Shown here piece after piece: positions 1-6,540 of a stretch of 12,164 nucleotides of DNA. Positions within the stretch are counted from its first letter, which is position 1. Every line of letters begins with the position of its first letter. The DNA lies in NCBI GenBank assembly GCA_034716535.1, contig JAYEJW010000255.1, positions 1 to 12,164 of the forward strand, written 5' to 3'. The notes below the pieces were generated by a model. That model worked only from the letters and a program-made list of their open reading frames with translations. It was not told the origin of the DNA and ran no database searches. Source of the DNA: JAYEJW01 sp034716535 (GTDB lineage: Bacteria > Pseudomonadota > Gammaproteobacteria > Chromatiales > Chromatiaceae). The position numbers and the translations under genes were made by a program.

Positions 1-210
1 CTCAGAGCGAACAAGCGCCGCGACTTTCAACGCGCCCGCCTCGAGCCGACCGCAGACGGCGAGCTGGTGGTCACCGTCTACCCCTCGCGATCCTCCGGGG
101 TTCTCAGCTCCGTCGCATGGGCCAACCGATTGGTGGACATCCCGGCAGGTAATATGCCGAAGCAAGGGGACAGCGTCCGCTTCATTCCCTTCAGCGAGCT
201 GCTGACATGA
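1..210 (+). CDS. moeA: Molybdopterin molybdenumtransferase MoeA, C-terminal end (5'-truncated by window)
   Basis: Frame 1 is open from the first base to a TGA at 208-210 and gives 69 residues. They read as the C-terminal beta-barrel domain (domain IV) of MoeA: a run of strands (ELVVTVYPSR), the typical 'S-G-V-L-S-S-x-x-x-A-N' segment, an IPAG turn, and a 'GD-x-V-x-F-x-P' ending just before the terminus. MoeA inserts molybdate into adenylylated molybdopterin in the cytoplasm, the last step of molybdenum cofactor synthesis. The stop overlaps the moaD start (ATGA, 207-210), so the two are probably translationally coupled and in one operon, which strengthens both calls. The catalytic domains lie outside the window, so a MoeA paralogue or Glp-type protein cannot be excluded. 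Confidence 0.88.
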   Translation, partial: LRANKRRDFQRARLEPTADGELVVTVYPSRSSGVLSSVAWANRLVDIPAGNMPKQGDSVRFIPFSELLT

Positions 211-461
211 TCAAGGTCCGCTACTTCGCCCGCCTGCGAGAACAGCTCGGAACCGCCGGCGAGGAGCTGGAATACTCCGACAGAATCGCCACGGTGGCCG
301 ATCTTTCAGCCTCACTGCGGCAACGCCGAGGCCCCTGGGCGGATGCGCTCGCCCAAGACCAAACGCTGATGGCGGCGGTGAACCAGGAGATGGCGCGCCC
401 CGAAACGCCCATCGGCGACGGCGACGAGGTGGCCTTTTTCCCGCCAGTTACCGGCGGCTAG
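207..461 (+). CDS. moaD: Molybdopterin synthase sulfur carrier subunit MoaD
   Basis: This is an 84-residue ubiquitin-fold protein. MoaD carries a thiocarboxylate on its C-terminal glycine and, with MoaE, converts cyclic pyranopterin monophosphate to molybdopterin. The N-terminal strand (MIKVRYFARLREQLG), the late 'GDEVAFFPPVTGG' strand and the C-terminal Gly-Gly are diagnostic, and the length matches the family (about 80-85 residues). The start ATG overlaps the moeA stop, so it relies on coupling with the upstream gene rather than a strong ribosome site of its own. The usual partner moaE does not follow; the downstream DNA is a palindromic repeat and then unrelated membrane genes. Other MoaD/ThiS-like carriers are possible on sequence alone, but the moeA context makes MoaD the best call. 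Confidence 0.93.
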   Translation: MIKVRYFARLREQLGTAGEELEYSDRIATVADLSASLRQRRGPWADALAQDQTLMAAVNQEMARPETPIGDGDEVAFFPPVTGG

Positions 462-542
462 CGCCCATGCTCCGGCCCCCGCCGAGCGCGGCATGCGGCC
501 TTGCCGGCCAACCGAGTCTCCTGCGCGGGAAAACCAGTCGTC

Positions 543-741
543 AATCTAGTTCTACTTCGTCACATTGAAATTCCAGCCGTCATTCCCGCATGGAAGCGGG
601 AATCCAGTTGCCATGGATGGCACTGCAAGTTGTCACGACGACACCAGCAAGCCATCCATGGCGACTGGATCCCGGCGTCCCAGCCGGGATGACGGCAACC
701 GAACTGGCAGACGCCGAAATCTGACAAAGTAGAACTAGAAT
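543..741. repeat. Nested palindromic repeat / MITE-like element with terminal inverted repeats
   Basis: A roughly 200-bp element occupies most of the moaD-membrane gene gap (462-740). The outer arms 545-562 (TCTAGTTCTACTTCGTCA) and 722-739 are inverted repeats matching at 17 of 18 positions. Inside them lie two more paired blocks, 578-621 and 658-694, each containing its own hairpin: ATTCCCGC/GCGGGAAT at 582-603 and ATCCCGGC/GCCGGGAT at 669-690. Each hairpin is followed by a 'CCAG' and a 'CCATGGATGGC'-like block. About 30 bp in the middle is unpaired. The CGTCATTCCCGC...GCGGGAATCCAG core resembles dispersed palindromic repeats common in beta- and gammaproteobacteria. There is no internal coding sequence, so it would be non-autonomous. 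It could also serve as a terminator for moaD. The rest of the gap (462-542) shows nothing recognisable. Confidence 0.75.
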
Positions 742-1538
742 TGAATGCCGCCGGATATGCCCGCTTCGGAGCAACGCTCCTCGTCTGGTGCGCCCTGCTG
801 GGTTGGCACGTGACCGCGGATCGGCTCGATTGCACCGCCGCCGCCCTGTCCCTGGCGTTGGTAACGGCGTTGCTGACGCTCTCGGGCACCGAGACGGCCT
901 TCTACCGCCGCCGCGCGTTCGTCCGCCTCTATCTTCGGTCCGGTGGGCTTCTTTTTCGTCTCTTGAGCCGAAAGGCCCTGATGCTGTTCTGGCAGGCTGC
1001 CAAGTCTCTGCTCCTGGGGCTGTTCCTGCTGATCGCGACTCTGACCCTCGATACCGCCCAATGGCTGCTCCTGCTCGCAGACCTGCTGGTCCTGGCGTTG
1101 GTCTTGACGGCGCTGTCCACGATGCTCGAAGGCGAGTTGCAGGAAGACTACCGAGAACCGGTCGTGCGGCACTGGGCAATGCGCCTCAACGCCGTCCTGC
1201 TGTGGCTCGCCGCGGCGCTCTTGCTCTACATCTCCCCCCAAGAGAACTATTCGGACCTGCGCTGGGAGGAGGTTGTCGCCTTCAGCGCCGCGCAGCCAAC
1301 CGTCGGCTGCGACGCCCTCGCCCTGTTGGCCCGGCTCGGCGCAGTCGGCGAAGCGCTGGCCCTGTGGTCCGCCCAGCACCTGCTCGGCAGTCTCCGTGAG
1401 CCGACCCAGGTGCTAATGGCCTGGGCGGCCTTCCTCGCCGCCTTCGGCGCCTCCTTTCTCCTCGCCTGGGCCTACAGCCGGGCACTGGTCGGGGTGCTCG
1501 CCAGACCTTGGGCCGTCTGGCGATCGGGGGAGGAATGA
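741..1538 (+). CDS. Hypothetical polytopic membrane protein
   Basis: I do not recognise this 265-residue protein. It is rich in Leu/Ala with about five or six hydrophobic segments (residues about 9-27, 33-49, 88-101, 106-126, 150-164 and 226-252). A basic stretch after the second (YRRRAFVRLYLRSG, 55-68) would sit on the cytoplasmic side. An acidic, proline-containing loop (129-142) and a more polar stretch (165-225) lie between the later segments. The only start near the upstream stop at 690 is TTG at 741, which sits on the edge of the palindromic repeat and has no clear ribosome site. GTG at 810 is an alternative that would lose the first segment. It ends 7 bp before the next gene, so the two are probably co-transcribed. 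An N terminus altered by insertion of the repeat is possible. Confidence 0.7.
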   Translation: MNAAGYARFGATLLVWCALLGWHVTADRLDCTAAALSLALVTALLTLSGTETAFYRRRAFVRLYLRSGGLLFRLLSRKALMLFWQAAKSLLLGLFLLIATLTLDTAQWLLLLADLLVLALVLTALSTMLEGELQEDYREPVVRHWAMRLNAVLLWLAAALLLYISPQENYSDLRWEEVVAFSAAQPTVGCDALALLARLGAVGEALALWSAQHLLGSLREPTQVLMAWAAFLAAFGASFLLAWAYSRALVGVLARPWAVWRSGEE

Positions 1539-1545
1539 CCCTAGG

Positions 1546-2793
1546 ATGAGCGATTCCGACACTAAGCCGAAAAGGCGTTCCTTGTCCCGCTGGTTCTGGG
1601 GCGGCTTCTTCAGCGTCCTTCTCGTCGGTTTGGTGGTTACCCTCTTTGCCGCCATCCGGGGAGGCGGGACCTGGCTTCAGGAGCAACTGGGCGACAGCGA
1701 GCTCCCACCGGTCTGGACCAAGGCGATCCGGGTCACCCTCGCTCCCGGGGAGTCGGTCTATCTGGACGCCGCCGCCCTCGCCCGGACCCGGGCGGAGGTC
1801 CTTGCGGTCCTGGGACGAAGGCGCGGCGAGGCGGAGAAGCAATTGACGCATGCGATCGATCAGGGGCTCGAGCGCATCTTCGCGGAGACCGACAAGCAGG
1901 TACCCGTCTTCGCGGACTGGTACTTCTCTCTCACCGGGGAATACATGCGGCTGTTCAACGCGGCATTCGGCGATCTGGCGGCCTTTCTGGCTGAGCGGCT
2001 CGACGAGCTGGTGTTCGTGCCTGCCGACACCGCCCAGGGCATCGACGACCTGAGCTCTCACCTCGGAGAAGCCTCGGTGGCCCAGGTTGCCGACACCATC
2101 AGCGATGTGCGGGGCCTGCTGGTCGACCTGGTTCGACAGAGTGGCCTGCCCGAGGCACAGATCCGCGTGACAGGGGAATGGGATCTGAGCGCTCAGCTCA
2201 CCACACACCTCCAACCCTATGTTGCCCTGACGCCGGAGGACATCGCCCGACAGGGTGTTGCGGCGAGCGCGGGCGCCGTGGCAGCTGCGGCGACGGCCAA
2301 GAAGCTCGGAAGCGCGGCGGTCGCAACGGCCGCGGCCAAGCTCGCGGCGAAGCCATCCGTGGGGGCTGCATCGGTGCTCGCAGCGAAGCTGGGTCTCAAA
2401 TCCGCCGCCAAGGCGGGTGGTACCCTGGGTGCGACGGGCACGGGCGCGGCCGCCGGAGCGGTCCTTTGCGCAGGCACGGTGGCGGGCGCCCCCCTGAGTC
2501 CCGCCTGTGCCCTGGTCGGCGGAGCGGTATCCGGGCTCACGGCCTGGCTGCTCGTGGACAAGGCAGTCATCGAAGCGGACGAGTACCTGAACAGGGACGA
2601 GTTCGAGGTCGGGCTGAGAGAAGCGCTCGCCGAGCAGCGTTCCGCTCTGCGCAATGAGCTCGAGACGCGTTACGTCGGCGGTGCAGGCGCGGTGCTCGAG
2701 CGGCTCGGGGAAGACTTCGAGACACAGCTCGCGCCGCGACCCATCGAACCGAAAAAGGACTTCGTACCCGCCCAATCCGCCTCAGGCCTCTGA
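1546..2793 (+). CDS. Hypothetical membrane-anchored protein with Ala/Gly-rich hydrophobic region
   Basis: This 415-residue protein is of unknown function. After a short basic N terminus (KPKRRSLSR) comes one strong membrane anchor (about 17-37). Residues 40-225 are mostly helical and acidic and contain a Trp/Tyr/Phe-rich patch (FADWYFSLTGEYMRLF, 122-137) that could be a conserved core. Residues about 237-335 are strikingly Ala/Gly-rich and end in a Cys-containing, glycine-zipper-like hydrophobic stretch (about 300-337), which may insert in membranes. The C-terminal 75 residues are charged and helical. GGGGGAGGA (1526-1534) sits about 11 nt before ATG 1546 and serves as the ribosome site. It forms a pair with the preceding membrane gene. 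A pore-forming or envelope-scaffold role can be imagined but is not shown by any family match I can name. Confidence 0.8.
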   Translation: MSDSDTKPKRRSLSRWFWGGFFSVLLVGLVVTLFAAIRGGGTWLQEQLGDSELPPVWTKAIRVTLAPGESVYLDAAALARTRAEVLAVLGRRRGEAEKQLTHAIDQGLERIFAETDKQVPVFADWYFSLTGEYMRLFNAAFGDLAAFLAERLDELVFVPADTAQGIDDLSSHLGEASVAQVADTISDVRGLLVDLVRQSGLPEAQIRVTGEWDLSAQLTTHLQPYVALTPEDIARQGVAASAGAVAAAATAKKLGSAAVATAAAKLAAKPSVGAASVLAAKLGLKSAAKAGGTLGATGTGAAAGAVLCAGTVAGAPLSPACALVGGAVSGLTAWLLVDKAVIEADEYLNRDEFEVGLREALAEQRSALRNELETRYVGGAGAVLERLGEDFETQLAPRPIEPKKDFVPAQSASGL

Positions 2794-2922
2794 TCAGATA
2801 CTCGCGGGACGTTACCGGACCTTGATCTATACTGAATCCGATGTCCACAGCATACGCAGGCCTTTTCTAACCCGCTTGACGGTGCGACGTCTTTCAACGT
2901 ACGGCAACAGACGAGAGCGCGC

Positions 2923-3303
2923 ATGGACATACTGCTCACAGCCATTCTCGGTGCCCTGGCGAAACTCAGCGATACCGCCGTGCGGGACGCCTATCAGGCT
3001 CTCAAGGGACTGATACGGAAGAAATTCGGGACCGACAGCGGCTTGTCCGAAGCCGTCGATGCGGTCGAAAAGAAGCCGGACTCCAGGGCGCGGCAGGATA
3101 TGCTCAAGGAGGAACTCACGGAAGGCCAGGCAGGCGCCGACGACGAGCTGCTGACGGCCGCTCGGGCCGTCATCGACACTGTCCGCAACCTACCCGACGG
3201 ACAGGGAGTCATCCAGAAGATTCAAGTCACCCAGAACATTCGAGGCGATCGCAACATCGTCACAGGAACGGGCGATATTCAGATCGGACCGACCTCCAAC
3301 TGA
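2923..3303 (+). CDS. Putative NLR-associated effector: Bell-like helical domain plus C-terminal amyloid signalling motif
   Basis: This 126-residue protein has two parts. Residues 1-95 are predicted helical, opening with a hydrophobic, glycine-containing segment (LLTAILGALAKL, 4-15), then DAYQALKGLIRKKFG (22-36) and acidic helices containing 'RQDMLKEEL' and 'ADDELLTAARAVID'. This pattern recurs in small proteins encoded beside bacterial NACHT/STAND genes and fits the Bell domain, the proposed bacterial analogue of fungal HeLo/HELL cell-death domains. Residues 100-122 form a beta-prone Gly/Asn/Thr motif (QNIRGDRNIVTGTGDIQIG) closely matching the N terminus of the NACHT protein encoded 36 bp downstream. 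Such shared motifs (BASS) let an activated NLR template amyloid folding of its effector. Inferred role: membrane-damaging executor. The upstream gap (2794-2922) should hold the operon promoter; TATACT at 2828-2833 is visible without a convincing -35. GAGAG (2913-2917) is the likely ribosome site. Confidence 0.8.
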   Translation: MDILLTAILGALAKLSDTAVRDAYQALKGLIRKKFGTDSGLSEAVDAVEKKPDSRARQDMLKEELTEGQAGADDELLTAARAVIDTVRNLPDGQGVIQKIQVTQNIRGDRNIVTGTGDIQIGPTSN

Positions 3304-3339
3304 GGATCGGCGCGCTGGTGATCGGACGAGACCGGAGGG

Positions 3340-5538
3340 ATGTCGGACTATCGGATCAACCAAACTGTCACCGGACACGGAAACTACATTACCGCGACCG
3401 GCGACATCAACATCAGCTATCGCCTGGACGCGAGCACCGCCCGGGACCGTGGGGTACTCAAGGACCTCCTCGACAAGGCCGAGCGGTTCTGGATCCAAAC
3501 CATCCTCGACCCACTGCTTAAGAGCCGCTCCTGGCTGGAGTTGGACCAAGAGGTGGCGCGCGACCAGGTCGCAAACCCCTTGGCGCAGTCGCTGGATCTG
3601 GAACAGGCGTCGGAAAGGCCCTACGAGCCGGCGGGAGGCCGCACCGATATCGCCGACATCTACCTCGAGATGGGTCGCACCCTCCTGATCCTCGGGGAGC
3701 CCGGCGCAGGCAAGACCATTGCCCTGCTCAAACTGGCACGCGCCCTGATTGCCCGCGCCCGCGCAAACGCCGATCTCAGTGAGCCGATCCCGGTCGTGCT
3801 GCCCCTCGGCAGCTGGAACGCGCACGATTCGACCCTGCGCGACTGGGTGGGCACGGAGCTGGCTGAGAAGTACTTCGTCACGGAGGGCGAGCGGCTGCTA
3901 CGAGATCGCCGCCTGGTCTTGCTGCTTGACGGCTTGGATGAAGTCCCCGACAACCTCCAGGTGCATTGCGTCGAGGCCATCAACGACTTCAACCGGACGG
4001 TTGGCAGCCCGGGCATGGCTGTGTGCAGCCGACTGCAGGACTACCGGAACCTCATCGCCCTCAGTCCGCAAAGTAAGCTGCGCCTTTACGGCGCCGTCAC
4101 GCTGCGGCCCTTGAACGAGGGGCAGATCGATCAGTATTTGAAGGGCTTCGGCCCCGGGCTGGAGCATCTGAGGCACGACCTTTCAAGAAACGACGAGCTG
4201 CGCACACTCGCCCGCACCCCGCTCATGCTCAACGTCATGGCCGTTGCCTACGAGGCCCCGCACGGCCATCTGAAAGCAAGCACGCCGGAGATCGCGGGGG
4301 GTCCGCAGCAGGGATGGCTGTTCGACGCCTATATCGAGCGGATGCTCTCCCGCAAAGGCGCACAAGGCCAGCTGCCGGGACGATCCGACATGTTCGCGTG
4401 GCTGGGCTGGCTCGCCCGCCAGACCCGACACCACCGACAACCCCTTTTTCTGCTCGAGCGGCTACAGCCGAGCTGGCTGGAACGGCCTCTCCATCGGTGG
4501 CTGTACCTGGTCTCCACGCGCGCACTCGCCGGGATACCCTTCGGGCTGATCATCGCACTCGGGGAGGTGCTGGGAAAACCCGAACAGACCGTCCTCGTCG
4601 ACTGGGACCCGAGTAAACTGGCTCTCGGTGCCCTGTTCGGGGCCACTGCCGGCGCCCTGATGGGCGTCGTCGACCTCGTGGCGATGAGACGCCCCTCGAG
4701 GATCGCAGCGGGCGGCCCAGCGCGGCACCTGCGCCTGATCTCTCTCGCCTCCCTATACGGCCTCCTCTGGGGTGTAGGGGCGCTGCTCCTGGCTGCCGAT
4801 GCTGCTCACGAGCCGATGTGGGGCGAAGGCGTTGGCTGGGGGCTTCTCGGGGGTTTGTTCTTCGCCACCAGAGCGAGCCCCGGCGCAGACAGGGACATAC
4901 GCCTGCCGGAGCTCCTTCGCTGGTCTTGGGCGGGCATGTGGCGAGGCCTGCTCAAGGGCGGTGCTCTCGGGGCCGGCCTCGCCGCCCTGACCTCCCTGAT
5001 CTACGCACCAGAGAACCTTGCACGTCCGGGACAGTTCACGCTTGCGATGCTGGCGACCGGCGCGCTCCTCGGAACCATCCCGGGGGCGCTGTTCGGTGCA
5101 TTGAGAGGGCAGCACTTGCACCAGCGGGTAACTCCGAACCAGGGGATACGCACGACCCTGCTCGGCTGTGTCCAGGTTTTCTTCTTCACCGGTCTCATGC
5201 TGGGCCTCTTGGCAGGTGGAGCGACCGCGGCACTGCTCGACCCCGCCTCCGGCGCGAGTCTGGGACTGATACTCGGGCTCTGTACCGGATTGGCGGCTAT
5301 GCTCTGGTATGGAGGGTTGGCCCTAATCCGGCACTACGTACTGCGTGGCGTCCTGGTGGCGGGGGGGTACACGCCGCTGCGATACGTTCCTTTCCTGGAC
5401 AGGGCGTGCGATCTGATCTTTCTGCGTCGGGTCGGGGGCGGCTACCAGTTCGTGCACGACCTGATACGCAGGCATTTCGCCCGGCACGCGGCCGCTTCCA
5501 AGGAGTCGAGCAAACAGGCAAATGGAGGATTCACCTGA
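3340..5538 (+). CDS. NACHT NTPase (bacterial NLR) with N-terminal amyloid motif and C-terminal transmembrane region
   Basis: This 732-residue protein begins with a 22-residue beta-prone motif (residues 4-25, with the core ITATGDINIS) that matches the C terminus of the preceding protein. A helical linker (31-95) follows. The NACHT domain covers about 112-300: Walker A GEPGAGKT (119-126), Walker B with the NACHT acidic pattern LLLDGLDE (194-201), and a sensor-type CSRLQDY (229-235). A helical winged-helix-like region runs to about 385. Instead of TPR, WD40 or LRR repeats, residues about 392-660 hold some eight hydrophobic segments. The C terminus (RYVPFLDRACDLIFLRRVGGGYQFVH, broken around 681-706) is a signature I associate with membrane-linked NACHT proteins. 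ATG 3340 is the first start after an in-frame stop at 3319; GGAGGG abuts it unusually closely. Inferred: nucleotide-driven oligomerisation after sensing at the membrane, then amyloid seeding of the effector. Confidence 0.88.
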   Translation: MSDYRINQTVTGHGNYITATGDINISYRLDASTARDRGVLKDLLDKAERFWIQTILDPLLKSRSWLELDQEVARDQVANPLAQSLDLEQASERPYEPAGGRTDIADIYLEMGRTLLILGEPGAGKTIALLKLARALIARARANADLSEPIPVVLPLGSWNAHDSTLRDWVGTELAEKYFVTEGERLLRDRRLVLLLDGLDEVPDNLQVHCVEAINDFNRTVGSPGMAVCSRLQDYRNLIALSPQSKLRLYGAVTLRPLNEGQIDQYLKGFGPGLEHLRHDLSRNDELRTLARTPLMLNVMAVAYEAPHGHLKASTPEIAGGPQQGWLFDAYIERMLSRKGAQGQLPGRSDMFAWLGWLARQTRHHRQPLFLLERLQPSWLERPLHRWLYLVSTRALAGIPFGLIIALGEVLGKPEQTVLVDWDPSKLALGALFGATAGALMGVVDLVAMRRPSRIAAGGPARHLRLISLASLYGLLWGVGALLLAADAAHEPMWGEGVGWGLLGGLFFATRASPGADRDIRLPELLRWSWAGMWRGLLKGGALGAGLAALTSLIYAPENLARPGQFTLAMLATGALLGTIPGALFGALRGQHLHQRVTPNQGIRTTLLGCVQVFFFTGLMLGLLAGGATAALLDPASGASLGLILGLCTGLAAMLWYGGLALIRHYVLRGVLVAGGYTPLRYVPFLDRACDLIFLRRVGGGYQFVHDLIRRHFARHAAASKESSKQANGGFT

Positions 5539-6410
5539 TGGAAGCCCGCGGATTCCGAAAGACGCTCCTTATGCTCGCAACGGCCTGCTCCCTTGTGCTG
5601 GGCTGCGCGACCGTACCGGAAGACGGCGCTCGAACGGCGCCACCTGATCGAGACTGCATTCGCGTGGGAACCCTGCGCCTGGCGGGCGAGAGGATGGTGT
5701 TTCTCAACAGGCAGCGCGCCCGTGACGATGTCGCCGTCTGCAGCGGGGACCGCATTGCGACCGGCCCGAACAGCAGCGCCTATCTCCACTTCACGGGCGG
5801 CGGATACGTACAGTTCGACGAAAACACCGACCCCCTATTCCGTCTCATCCAGGACGTCGTCATTGAGATCCTCGGTCTGAACCAAGGTCAGGTCTTCGTC
5901 GAGTCTCCTCCCGGCGGCAGGGTAATCGTCCGCAATCCAGACGGAGACATCGAAACAGAGGGGACCGAGCTCAACCTGAAGGTCGAACCCACGCAGTCGA
6001 TTCTGACGGTCTTCGATGGCCGCGTGCGGCTGATACGCCCTGCCGCAGACCCGGTTGTGCGGAACGAGCAAGTGGGGTTCCGGCGGGGCGTACTGGAATA
6101 TCAGCGAACCCTGTCGTTTGCACAGATGCAGGAGGTGGTAAGGTGGCGCCTGCGCTTTCCTCTGAGGAAGCCGGAGCAGCCCCCCGCAGAGACCTCATCA
6201 GGTGCATACTCGGCAATTCCCGGCATTCTTGGCGCCATTCTCGGGGGCGTGATCCTGCACGAGGTCCTGACGGACGATGATGACGACAGGCCCAGTTCGC
6301 CGCCACAACCGGATCCGATACCAGAACCGGATCCGATACCAGAACCGGATCCGACGCTAGAACCGTATCCGACACTTCCTACGCCGGCACCGGATCCAAA
6401 GATTTTATGA
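5538..6410 (+). CDS. FecR-domain lipoprotein coupled to the NACHT gene
   Basis: This 290-residue protein starts at ATG 5538, overlapping the NACHT stop (TGATG), with GGAGG at 5524-5528 as its ribosome site. Residues 1-23 form a lipoprotein signal (basic MEARGFRK, hydrophobic core, VLGC with Cys23 as the likely lipidated residue), so it should be exported and anchored to a membrane. Residues about 42-170 read as a FecR-like beta domain: an early 'VCSGDRIATGPNSSAYLHF' block, then 'GQVFVES', and 'TEGTELNLKV...LTVFDGRVRL'. A second hydrophobic, glycine-zipper-like segment (223-244) follows, then DDDDD (246-250) and a proline-rich PDPIPE-repeat tail. FecR domains act as periplasmic regulators or ligand-sensing beta modules. 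Coupling to the NLR gene suggests an accessory sensor or regulator, which is inference. A second membrane segment after a lipobox is unusual. Confidence 0.85.
   Translation: MEARGFRKTLLMLATACSLVLGCATVPEDGARTAPPDRDCIRVGTLRLAGERMVFLNRQRARDDVAVCSGDRIATGPNSSAYLHFTGGGYVQFDENTDPLFRLIQDVVIEILGLNQGQVFVESPPGGRVIVRNPDGDIETEGTELNLKVEPTQSILTVFDGRVRLIRPAADPVVRNEQVGFRRGVLEYQRTLSFAQMQEVVRWRLRFPLRKPEQPPAETSSGAYSAIPGILGAILGGVILHEVLTDDDDDRPSSPPQPDPIPEPDPIPEPDPTLEPYPTLPTPAPDPKIL
6309..6380 (+). repeat. 18-bp tandem repeat encoding PDPIPE
   Basis: Four consecutive 18-bp units (6309-6326, 6327-6344, 6345-6362, 6363-6380) lie in the 3' end of the FecR lipoprotein gene. The first two are identical (CCGGATCCGATACCAGAA); the third and fourth diverge progressively. 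They encode the Pro/Asp/Glu repeat of the protein tail. A unit of 18 bp keeps the frame, so copy-number change by slippage would lengthen or shorten the tail without breaking the gene. Confidence 0.9.
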
Positions 6411-6517
6411 GCGAGACCAGTGCGCCGGCAAAGCGCGGAGGCGCCGATTCAGCGCGACGTTCGAGCAGCCTGGGGGGCGCGTGGGATCTGAGAAGCTTGA
6501 GACGACCGGTTGCATGA
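6407..6517 (+). CDS. Small ORF overlapping the FecR stop (36 aa, doubtful)
   Basis: An ATG at 6407 overlaps the FecR gene stop (ATGA) and opens a 36-codon frame ending at TGA 6515-6517, immediately before the hairpin at 6518. The product is basic and Ser/Arg-rich (MSETSAPAKRGGADSARRSS...) with no recognisable domain. The four-base overlap is the usual signature of a coupled downstream gene, so this could be a genuine small gene or the head of a larger gene whose body has been lost. It could equally be chance. Low confidence. Confidence 0.25.
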   Translation: MSETSAPAKRGGADSARRSSSLGGAWDLRSLRRPVA

Positions 6518-6540
6518 ACGCCCGCGCTATCAGCGGGCGT
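6518..6540. terminator. Hairpin between convergent genes, possible bidirectional terminator
   Basis: ACGCCCGC (6518-6525) and GCGGGCGT (6533-6540) form a perfect 8-bp GC-rich stem with a 7-nt loop. It lies directly after the immune operon and overlaps the last codons of the convergent AbgT gene, whose stop (6530-6532) falls in the loop. No T-run follows on either strand, so it is not a classic intrinsic terminator; it may block transcripts or stabilise 3' ends. Confidence 0.45.

Noticed and set aside
580..1379. Overlapping minus-strand frames across the membrane gene
   Set aside because: Arg/Gln/Pro-rich translations with no recognisable pattern; the plus strand encodes a clear series of hydrophobic segments.
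1282..2775. Long minus-strand open frame of 497 codons opposite the 1546-2793 gene
   Set aside because: Its composition (Arg/Gly/Pro-rich, no domain) is that of a high-GC antisense shadow. The plus-strand gene has a ribosome site, membrane anchor and sensible amino-acid use.
2876..2905. TTGACG followed by TACGGC as the promoter of the immune operon
   Set aside because: The -10 is far from consensus and the spacing is 18; in GC-rich DNA this is not distinguishable from chance.
4818..5537. Open frame upstream of and continuous with the FecR gene, giving a longer 530-residue protein
   Set aside because: The part before 5538 is an out-of-frame reading of the NACHT gene. ATG 5538 has a ribosome site and is followed at once by a lipoprotein signal.
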